Assembly: GCA_025059915.1 (NCBI GenBank)
Contig: JANXDD010000002.1
Coordinates: 1 to 32,173, forward strand
Length of the DNA: 32,173 bases
From: Bacteroidia bacterium
Lineage (GTDB): Bacteria > Bacteroidota > Bacteroidia > SpSt-205
Reading direction: 5' to 3'
The position numbers and the translations under genes were made by a program. This document shows, piece after piece, positions 18,860-26,597 of this stretch (within the stretch, counting starts at the first letter, position 1; each line of letters starts with the position of its first letter). A model generated the notes under the pieces. It made no database searches and was not told where the DNA came from. It was given only the letters and a program-made list of their open reading frames with translations.

Positions 18860-20359
18860 ATGACCCAGCTTCCCCTGAGTCTGTGGGAAGCGGAGCCTAT
18901 CTTGCAGCATCTTTCGGCAGTTGCGGATACGCTGGGCTACCCTGCTTATATAGTAGGGGGATGGGTGCGAGATTTTTTCCTGAGCGGGGAAATAGGCTCC
19001 GCGCTGGATGTAGTTACGGTCGGTAATCCTACGCTTTTTGCAGAGACGCTGGCGCAGCGTTTAGGCACGACGATTGCCGCAGAGTTTCGGCGCTTCTATG
19101 TGGCGGTGGTTCGGTGGCAGCATTATGAGATTGAGATTGTAGCCTCTCGTCGTGAGAGCTACACCCCAGAGTCGCGCAATCCCGCTGTAGAACCCGCTCC
19201 CTTAGAAGAGGATTTCCTTCGCCGAGATTTCACTATAAATGCCCTCTATGTGGGCTTGCATGCAGCAGAAAGGGGCACAATCTTAGACCCCTTTGGTGGC
19301 ATTCGCGATTTAGCGCGAAAGCTTATTCGCACGCCTACGGATCCCGCACGCACCTTTAGCGATGATCCTTTGCGCATGTTGCGGGCTATACGGTTTGCGG
19401 TGCGTTTAGGGTTTGAAATTGAGCCTACGACCTATGCGGGCATTCGGCAGGAGGCCCCTCGGCTACAAATCGTCTCACCTGAACGCATCACGGAGGAGTT
19501 TCACAAAATCCTTCTAAGTCCGGACCCGACGCGAGGCTTGCGCTTGCTTTTTGATACAGGGCTTTTGGAGCAGTTCCTTCCAGAAGTAGCTGCCTTAGCA
19601 GGTACAGAAATGCAGCAGGGCTACGCTCATAAAGACAACTTTGCCCATACCCTGAAGGTGATTGAGCAGCTTCTTTCGGAGCGTCCGCAGGCTTCTTTGT
19701 GGCTGCGGTGGGCAGCGCTCCTTCATGACGTAGGGAAACCGCGCACTAAGAGGTTTGATGAGAAGCTGGGCTGGACATTTCATCTGCATGAGGAAGTAGG
19801 GGCGCGATTAGTAAAAGACATCTTCAAGCGCCTGCACCTTCCTTTAGATGAACGCTTGCGATATGTTCAGAAGCTGGTGCGTCTCCATGGGCGTCCGATA
19901 GCCCTCGCTCAAGAGGGGGTTACAGATAGTGCTATTCGCCGCCTGGCTGCTGAAGCCGGCGAAGACTTAGAAGACCTTATTCTCCTCTGCCGCAGCGATG
20001 TAACTACTCGCAATCCACGCCGTCGTCAGCGTTTCTTAGAAAATTTTGACCGTGTAATGCAGCGAGTTCGGGAAGTCCAGCAGAAAGACCAACTGGCTCG
20101 TTTCCAACCCCCTATCCGAGGTGAAGACATTATGCGCACTTACAACTTGCAGCCCGGAGCTCTGGTAGGCGCCATAAAGGAGGAAATCCGTCAAGCCATT
20201 TTGGATGGGATTATCCCTAACGAATATAACGCTGCTTTTGCTTATATGCAGAAGGTCGCGCCGTACATATTAGCGGGTAAGCCAGTTCCAGAGGAGCTTC
20301 GCCAGAATGCCCAAAACAAAGAGGGAGAGCGAAATGAAATTCGTACGACGCATGAATAG
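18860..20359 (+). CDS. CCA tRNA nucleotidyltransferase / poly(A) polymerase family with HD domain
   Basis: IVGGWVRDFF, EEDFLRRDFTINALYVG, SDDPLRMLRAIRFAVRLGFEI, HD motif ALLHDVGKP. Confidence 0.92.
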   Translation: MTQLPLSLWEAEPILQHLSAVADTLGYPAYIVGGWVRDFFLSGEIGSALDVVTVGNPTLFAETLAQRLGTTIAAEFRRFYVAVVRWQHYEIEIVASRRESYTPESRNPAVEPAPLEEDFLRRDFTINALYVGLHAAERGTILDPFGGIRDLARKLIRTPTDPARTFSDDPLRMLRAIRFAVRLGFEIEPTTYAGIRQEAPRLQIVSPERITEEFHKILLSPDPTRGLRLLFDTGLLEQFLPEVAALAGTEMQQGYAHKDNFAHTLKVIEQLLSERPQASLWLRWAALLHDVGKPRTKRFDEKLGWTFHLHEEVGARLVKDIFKRLHLPLDERLRYVQKLVRLHGRPIALAQEGVTDSAIRRLAAEAGEDLEDLILLCRSDVTTRNPRRRQRFLENFDRVMQRVREVQQKDQLARFQPPIRGEDIMRTYNLQPGALVGAIKEEIRQAILDGIIPNEYNAAFAYMQKVAPYILAGKPVPEELRQNAQNKEGERNEIRTTHE

Positions 20360-20477
20360 AAGATTGAAGCGGCTGCTTCCTGAAAGATGGCTCACACTTG
20401 AACTGCGGGGGTCAAAGGCTTTCCATAGTCTTCGCATGAGAAGTATAACTTTTTGAGTTTCTGAAGAGTTTCGCATA

Positions 20478-21605
20478 CTAAGGAGAGGCATTTGCATTTG
20501 AGGTACCTTGAGGGGCGGAGGAAGAAGGCGCCTTGTTAGCTCCTTTGGCTTCTCCTTTATGGCTTTCGGTATTCTTTGAGCCAGAAGAGGGAGGGGTTCC
20601 CGTAGCTGAAGAGGAAGGATGGGGGGGCTTAGGAGCGACAGAAATGGATTCAGCTTCTTTAGGCGGGGGCAGCTGAGATTTTAGCATATTGGGAACCTTG
20701 GGGTTGGAAGGAGAGGAAGCTGAGGTAGAGTCTTTGGCTGAAGAGGAAAATGGCTGAAATGGAATCATCTGTCCCATGAAAAAGCCAGACAAAAGAGCTA
20801 CTACTGTCATAGCCAGAGCTCCCCATACGGATATGCCAGCCTTAGGAGCAGAAGCACCGCTTTTTTTCACCTCTACTAGGATAGCGGTAGCATTATCATA
20901 ACCCCCTGCATGGAGCGCCGCATGTATGATAGATTTGACCCGCTCGGGAAGGGGAGATTTTTGATTGAGGATAGCGGCTATCTGGTCATCTGGCACTAAC
21001 CCACTCACTCCATCCGAACATAGGAGAAAGAGGTCCTTCGCCCGCAAAGGTAAAGGATGGGCAGGCACATCCACCACAGTGATACTATTGCTACCACCTA
21101 AGGTGAAAAGCAGTTGGTTACTCTGGGGATGTCCGAAAGCTCCCTCAGGTGTGATGAAGCCAGAATCTACTAAAAGCGAGACGTAGCTGTGATCATGTGT
21201 GAGCCTGAGGAGTCGTCCTTCTCTCAAAAGGTATAAGCGAGAATCCCCTGTATGTGCCCACCATGCTTCTCCCTGCGGCGTAAGAAGGAGAAGCACAATC
21301 GTGGTACCCATCCCACTGGCGCCATAGACCATCTGAGCGTGATTTTGAATGGCATAATGTGCATGAAAAATAGCTCGTCTCAGCCAGTAAGGTATGGGCT
21401 GGGTGGGATGGACGGTGGAGAGAAATTCTTTGACTTTTTGGATGGCGATGGTGGCAGCGACATCACCAGCCGCTTGACCGCCCATCCCATCACACACGAT
21501 GAAGGCATGCCCTAATGGGCACTCAAAGGCATCATAACGGTCCTCATTGTGATCCCGGTGATGCCCTACATGGGTTTCTGCTGCCCAAGAATATGGACTG
21601 CGCAT
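20478..21605 (-). CDS. PP2C-family Ser/Thr phosphatase with C-terminal TM and Ser/Pro-rich tail
   Basis: HNEDRYDAF, VCDGMGGQAAGDVAA, THTGDSRLY-type (AHTGDSRLY), LCSDGVSGLV, GYDNATAILV; TM ISVWGALAMTVVALLSGFFMG then low-complexity tail. Confidence 0.94.
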   Translation of the reverse strand: MRSPYSWAAETHVGHHRDHNEDRYDAFECPLGHAFIVCDGMGGQAAGDVAATIAIQKVKEFLSTVHPTQPIPYWLRRAIFHAHYAIQNHAQMVYGASGMGTTIVLLLLTPQGEAWWAHTGDSRLYLLREGRLLRLTHDHSYVSLLVDSGFITPEGAFGHPQSNQLLFTLGGSNSITVVDVPAHPLPLRAKDLFLLCSDGVSGLVPDDQIAAILNQKSPLPERVKSIIHAALHAGGYDNATAILVEVKKSGASAPKAGISVWGALAMTVVALLSGFFMGQMIPFQPFSSSAKDSTSASSPSNPKVPNMLKSQLPPPKEAESISVAPKPPHPSSSATGTPPSSGSKNTESHKGEAKGANKAPSSSAPQGTSNANASP

Positions 21606-22783
21606 CAGCCGGCGATTTGGACGATGATAGCACCGAGGCGTATCTTGTCCCCGATTCGGACAGGATGTTGAGTTACGCGCTGTTCATTTACAAAGGTACC
21701 ATTTGTGCTGCCCAAATCCTGCACGTACCACTGATTCCCTTGGAGAAAGAGACGGGCGTGGCGAGAAGAGACTGTATTGTCTGCAATCACGACTGTGTTA
21801 TCTGGTGCTCGTCCTAAGGTTATGGGGGCGGTGGAAGCCGAAAGATTGATTTCCTGCTGCGTATGAGGGTACGAGACAATCAGACGGCGGATGACAGGGG
21901 CGGGCGGTGCGACTGGCGCTGGTGGAACCGAAGGAGCCGCTGAGGCAGGTGCAGCAGGATAAGGAGCTGCGGATGGTGGCGGGGGAGGGGTAGGTTTAGA
22001 GCTGGGACGCAGCACTAATACCAAAATCAGCACCACAATTACTATTACAGCAGCGCCCCCAGCGATCCATACCCACAGGGGTATTGCTTCCTCTTTCCTT
22101 GTGTCGGTAGGTGCTGGCTGGGCAGAGGCAGGAATCTCTGGAATAGCAGCTTTCTGAGAACTTTCCTCTACTTTGCGCCAGACTTGGGTTATGTAGGAGC
22201 GCAGCTTTTCGCCCGCCTGAGGGTCTTTGGGGTCTATAATCCTGAGCTTGTCTTTTTCTCCTTCCAATGCCCCTGAGAGTCTCTTGAGGAAGCTCTGAAT
22301 AGTCTCATCGTTTGCCAGCCAGCCGATAGCCGCAAAATACAGCTCTACATTGTTTTTACTTGCGAGCTGTCGGATTTTCTCCTCGGAGATGCCGCGGCCG
22401 GTCTCTTTCCCAGAAAGAAGGATGAGAATATGGGAGCTGTACCCCTTATTGATGGCTTCTTCTATGGCATGGAATAGATTGACCTGATAAATAGAGTCGC
22501 AGCGGGGCTGGATGCGACTAAATACCTTGAGGCATTCATCGTCCCCCAAGGGTTGAACTGGTGTAGTGAGCCATGTGAGGGTTTGGGCTCCTTGGATTCT
22601 TGAGAATACAGCGACAGCTACTTTACCAGAGGGTCGGTCGCATAGAGCCTTGATCAGGGCTTGTTGAGCCAGCTCAATCGGCTTTCCACAGGTGAGGTGG
22701 CTCGTTTCCACCAAAATTGTAAGGTCGGCTTGCTGAGCCCACAAAAAGGTAGCGAGAAGCAGAAATTGCCCAACTTTTTTCAT
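21605..22783 (-). CDS. Transmembrane protein: signal peptide, VWA-like extracytoplasmic domain, TM, Pro-rich linker, cytoplasmic FHA
   Basis: MKKVGQFLLLATFLWAQQ; VWA-like ADLTILVETSHLT...SSHILILLSG; TM WVWIAGGAAVIVIVVLILVLVL; FHA ITLGRAPDNTVVIADNTVSSRHARLFLQGNQWYVQDLGSTNGTFVN. Confidence 0.88.
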   Translation of the reverse strand: MKKVGQFLLLATFLWAQQADLTILVETSHLTCGKPIELAQQALIKALCDRPSGKVAVAVFSRIQGAQTLTWLTTPVQPLGDDECLKVFSRIQPRCDSIYQVNLFHAIEEAINKGYSSHILILLSGKETGRGISEEKIRQLASKNNVELYFAAIGWLANDETIQSFLKRLSGALEGEKDKLRIIDPKDPQAGEKLRSYITQVWRKVEESSQKAAIPEIPASAQPAPTDTRKEEAIPLWVWIAGGAAVIVIVVLILVLVLRPSSKPTPPPPPSAAPYPAAPASAAPSVPPAPVAPPAPVIRRLIVSYPHTQQEINLSASTAPITLGRAPDNTVVIADNTVSSRHARLFLQGNQWYVQDLGSTNGTFVNEQRVTQHPVRIGDKIRLGAIIVQIAG

Positions 22784-22796
22784 ATGGAGGTGCGTT

Positions 22797-23441
22797 TTAG
22801 ATGGTCCTGAATCGGAACTCCGTATTGCCTACTTTAATCACATCGCCATCCCGCAGCTTGCCTTCGTTTTGCATTTCGCCATTGACGAAAGTCCCGTTAG
22901 TGCTGAGCTCATCGCGGAAAAGAAATTCTCCTGCCCGGTACAGGATAGTGAGATGATGGCCCGACGCTGCGGGGTCATTGATGACGATATCGCACCTGTG
23001 GTCTGTGCCGATGGTATTCCTTCCCTCGTAGAGGCGGAAGTCAACTCCATTTGGGTGAAGGGTGAAGCTAACCAGCCAGCCGACAATTTTGCGGTTTTGG
23101 GGAGCTTGACGAAGTAGGGGGGAAACTCCTGGTCCTTGATAAATCTGAGTCCGAGTAGGGTCAAACGTGGCTTCTTTTCCTGGAGCGGCTCCCCCTCCGA
23201 TGACCTGGGTACGCTTTGGGTCAAAGGACTGCCCGCCAGGAGGAGGGACAAAAGGCTGGGGACGCCCAAAATCGGCTCCGGGGGGGAGCGGTTGGGTCCT
23301 TTGAGGGTCAAAGGTAGGGTTATAAGGCTGGGTTCGCTGCGGGTCAAAGCCAGGCGTATTAGGAGTGTAAGGCTGAGTCCGCTGAGGGTCAAAACCAGGA
23401 CCGAGTGGCTGAGTGCGCTGAGGATCAAAGTCGCTGCTCAT
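22797..23441 (-). CDS. FHA-domain protein with N-terminal FDPxRTQ threonine-motif repeats
   Basis: Six FDP[QKT]RTQ copies, then FHA NTIGTDHRCDIVINDPAASGHHLTILYRAGEFLFRDELSTNGTFVNGE. ATG 4 nt after TACCTTTG. Confidence 0.93.
   Translation of the reverse strand: MSSDFDPQRTQPLGPGFDPQRTQPYTPNTPGFDPQRTQPYNPTFDPQRTQPLPPGADFGRPQPFVPPPGGQSFDPKRTQVIGGGAAPGKEATFDPTRTQIYQGPGVSPLLRQAPQNRKIVGWLVSFTLHPNGVDFRLYEGRNTIGTDHRCDIVINDPAASGHHLTILYRAGEFLFRDELSTNGTFVNGEMQNEGKLRDGDVIKVGNTEFRFRTI
23157..23432 (-). repeat. FDP[QKT]RTQ repeat tract in the FHA protein
   Basis: MSSDFDPQRTQPLGPGFDPQRTQPYTPNTPGFDPQRTQPYNPTFDPQRTQPLPPGADFGRPQPF...SFDPKRTQVI...TFDPTRTQIY. Confidence 0.95.
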
Positions 23442-23445
23442 GAAA

Positions 23446-23453
23446 CAAAGGTA
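23446..23453 (-). promoter_or_regulatory. -7 element TACCTTTG, 4 nt before the FHA-protein ATG
   Basis: Reverse complement reads TACCTTTGTTTCATG. Confidence 0.75.
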
Positions 23454-23468
23454 AGTATTTTGCGCAGG

Positions 23469-26400
23469 ATGTGGAGTGCTCTCCTCAGAATAAGCATACG
23501 CTCAACCGCTTTTTCCCTTAGTGTGCTGACTCTTTTTCTTCTGATAGGGCTATATGGGATTTTGCAGATTCAGGTAGATGCTGTGCCGGACATTACTAAC
23601 AATCAGGTTCAGGTCTATGCATATGCGCCGGGCTATTCTGCCGTAGAGGTGGAGGCGCTGATCACTCGTCCTATAGAGGCGGCTTTGGCTACCATACCGC
23701 GGCGCGTTGAGTGGAGGTCAATTTCCCGCATGGGGCTTTCCCTAATCACGATGGTATTTGAGGAAGATGTGGACATTTATCAAGCCAGAGCTCAAATCAC
23801 GGAGAGGCTATTAGCGGTGCGGGAGCTTTTGCCTGTGGGGGTTCAGCCTGAAATCGGTCCTGTAAGTACTGGACTTAGTGAGGCATTTCAATATGTGCTC
23901 AAACCGCGTATGCCGGTATCTCTGACGGAGCTTCGTACGATACAAGATTGGGTGGTGCGCCGAGCCCTTCTGGAGACGCCCGGCGTGGCTGATGTCAGCA
24001 GTTTCGGAGGTTATGTGAGGCGATGGGAGATTTGCCTCTATCCCGAAGCCCTTCAGCGATATAACCTTTCCTTAGGTGAAATAGAAAGCGCTCTATTAGC
24101 GACTAATCATCTCTTTGGCATAGGGCATATAGAACGCGGAAGCCATGTCATTGCTCTGCGGGCAGAAGGGCAATGGCGCTCTGCCGATGATATTCGGCAG
24201 GTCGTAGTGGCTCTTCAAGGGGAGAGACCTATTCGTCTGCAAGATGTAGGGGAGGTACGAGAGGGACATTTACCGCGGTATGGGGCTCTGCTCAGCGATA
24301 CAGTAGGTGAAGCAGTAGGAGGCATCGTGCTTGTTCGTAAAGGAGAAAATACCGCCAAAGTCATCCAGCACCTCAAGGAAAACATCAAGTCTCTGGAGAA
24401 GCGGCTGCCTTACGGTATTCGGATAGAGCCATTTTTGGATAGAGAGGCGCTTATTCAGCGGCTTCTGAATACAGTCTTTTCCAACCTTCTCAAGGCGGCG
24501 GTGATTGTGATAGCGCTACTTACGATTCTTTTGGGTAGCTGGCGAGCGGGACTTTTGGTAGGAGCAGTAATTCCCTTATCCATGCTTTTTGCTCTGGGGC
24601 TCATGAGTGTGACGGGAATCTCAGCGAATCTGATGAGCTTGGGGGCTATTGATTTCGGGCTTATCGTAGATGGGGCAGTCATTTTAGTGGAAGCGGTGAT
24701 TGTGCGGCTACCGATGTATGAGAGCCGTTTGCAGGCGGCAGAAGAGGGGGCCATTCATATTCGTCAAGCCAGCCTTTTCGGAGAGTTAGTGGTGATATCT
24801 GTGTATTTGCCTCTGCTTCTGCTGAGCGGAGTGGAGGGAAAGATGTTTCGGCCGATGGTATGGACGATGCTATTTGCTCTGGGGGGGGCACTGATTCTGT
24901 CTCTAACAGTGGTTCCGTGGGCTTCCGCAAGGTTCCTTCGCCGTCATAGTTTGAGATGGAGTGAGAGGCTATCAGAGCATTTGCGAGAAAGGGTATTGAA
25001 GGTTTTTAGGTGGAGTGCTCGGCGACCTTGGGTGGCTCTGAGCTTATGGGCAGGCGTTTTAGGTAGTGGGGTTGGAGCTTTTCTTTTCTCTGAGACGATT
25101 TTCTTGCCTGAGCTGGATGAGGGTGCTTTTGCCATGGAGACGCGGCTTCCACTGGGAAGCTCCCTTCACCAGACCATAGCCTATTGCGATTCTATTCACC
25201 GTCTCCTTCTGACCAAGCTACCTGGCATTTTTTCCAGTGCTATCGCCAAGATAGGCACCTCCGAAATACCTATGGACCCCATGTTCGTAGAGAGTGCGGA
25301 TATCATTTTGAATCTTTCTCCTACGCTTACGTTCTCCCGAAGTGATTTAGCAGACACGATAAAAAAGCTCATCAATGCCCACTATCCGGGGATTTTCATT
25401 GGGGTTCAGCAGCCTATCCAGATGCGTTTTAATGAGCTTTTAGCTGGGGCCCGAACAGATATTGTCCTGCGGTTGATAGGACCTAATCTGGATAGTTTGC
25501 GCTATTGGGGTGAGGTGATTGCCCAACATTGCGAGAAAGTTGAGGGGGTGGCAGACTTATCGCGACCGCTTTTTTACGGCTCTCAGCAGCTGGTTATTCG
25601 GTGGAAGCCAGAGGCTTTAGCGTTTTATGGGGTTGATTTGAATGAAGCGCTTCGGTGGGTGCAGGCATATCGGGCGGGGATCACGCTGCGTCCAGTGCTG
25701 ACAGAGGAGGGATGGCGTTTCAATACAGCTTTGAAACTCCTGCCTGAGAAAACTCCCTTGGATATCCGACACCTTCCTTTACCCTCTCTTCGTGGAAACT
25801 GGGTTCCATTAGAAAATGTTGCGGAGGTGCAGCTTATTCCCTCTTACAATGAAATTCCGCATGCGGAGGGGGAGCGCACTTATCAGATTGGAATTAATGT
25901 GCGGGGGCGAGGGGCTATCTCGGTCGTGGAGGAGCTGGAGAAGTATGTAGAGCAGCTGCCTCTTCCTGCGGGGTACAGGGTACGATTTGGAGGGGCATGG
26001 GAAAACTATCGCTCCGCTCGGCGTCGTCTCCTCTGGGTAGTTCCTGCTACGGTGGGATTGATTGCGCTTTTGATGTATCTCACTTTGCGTAGGATAAAGG
26101 GGATTCTCCTTATCCTGCTAATATCCACGGTGGCGCCTGCGGGCGGTATGCTTGCACTGAGTTTGCGCGGCTTGCCTTTTAGTTTATCAGCAGCGATTGG
26201 ATTGATTGGAGCTTTTGGCTTAGCGACCCTGAATGGGACTGTTTTGCTCAACCGTTTCTATCATCTTTCATATCTCGGTTCGCTTCGGAGGGTATATTAT
26301 GCCCTGGCTGAGCGCAGTCGTCCGATTTTGGCTACGACCTTAGTGGCAGTGGCCGGGCTTCTGCCGATGGCTTTTTCGGAACAAGCGGGGGCCGAGGTGC

Positions 26401-26510
26401 AGCGTCCTTTCGCCACTACGATTATAGGGGGACTGCTCACAGGAGCAGCATTCAATCTCTGGGTGCTGCCGATTCTTCTTTTGAGGGGAAGGGACAAAAA
26501 GACAAGGTAA
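23469..26510 (+). CDS. Efflux RND transporter permease, HME (CzcA/CusA) family
   Basis: Starts MWSALLRISIRSTAFSLSVLTLFLLIGLYG; VDAVPDITNNQVQVY; HME signature DFGLIVDGAVILVE. The track ORF start 23136 is antisense read-through of the FHA gene; ATG 23469 is the natural start. Confidence 0.93.
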   Translation: MWSALLRISIRSTAFSLSVLTLFLLIGLYGILQIQVDAVPDITNNQVQVYAYAPGYSAVEVEALITRPIEAALATIPRRVEWRSISRMGLSLITMVFEEDVDIYQARAQITERLLAVRELLPVGVQPEIGPVSTGLSEAFQYVLKPRMPVSLTELRTIQDWVVRRALLETPGVADVSSFGGYVRRWEICLYPEALQRYNLSLGEIESALLATNHLFGIGHIERGSHVIALRAEGQWRSADDIRQVVVALQGERPIRLQDVGEVREGHLPRYGALLSDTVGEAVGGIVLVRKGENTAKVIQHLKENIKSLEKRLPYGIRIEPFLDREALIQRLLNTVFSNLLKAAVIVIALLTILLGSWRAGLLVGAVIPLSMLFALGLMSVTGISANLMSLGAIDFGLIVDGAVILVEAVIVRLPMYESRLQAAEEGAIHIRQASLFGELVVISVYLPLLLLSGVEGKMFRPMVWTMLFALGGALILSLTVVPWASARFLRRHSLRWSERLSEHLRERVLKVFRWSARRPWVALSLWAGVLGSGVGAFLFSETIFLPELDEGAFAMETRLPLGSSLHQTIAYCDSIHRLLLTKLPGIFSSAIAKIGTSEIPMDPMFVESADIILNLSPTLTFSRSDLADTIKKLINAHYPGIFIGVQQPIQMRFNELLAGARTDIVLRLIGPNLDSLRYWGEVIAQHCEKVEGVADLSRPLFYGSQQLVIRWKPEALAFYGVDLNEALRWVQAYRAGITLRPVLTEEGWRFNTALKLLPEKTPLDIRHLPLPSLRGNWVPLENVAEVQLIPSYNEIPHAEGERTYQIGINVRGRGAISVVEELEKYVEQLPLPAGYRVRFGGAWENYRSARRRLLWVVPATVGLIALLMYLTLRRIKGILLILLISTVAPAGGMLALSLRGLPFSLSAAIGLIGAFGLATLNGTVLLNRFYHLSYLGSLRRVYYALAERSRPILATTLVAVAGLLPMAFSEQAGAEVQRPFATTIIGGLLTGAAFNLWVLPILLLRGRDKKTR

Positions 26511-26597
26511 CCCTGAAAAACTCTTCCACCCTTTGCGTTCCAAGGGCATTTTGCAAATTATGTGAGGTATCCGAACTTTTGATATTTACGCTAATCC

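Noticed and set aside
22838-23428. 196-aa minus-strand ORF overlapping the FHA gene in another frame
   Set aside because: Out-of-frame shadow of the repetitive FHA coding sequence; the FHA frame has clear domain motifs.
23136-23468. N-terminal 111 aa of the track RND ORF (MINLSPSRVKRG...)
   Set aside because: Antisense to the FDPxRTQ repeats; homology-like RND sequence begins at MWSALLRISIRS.
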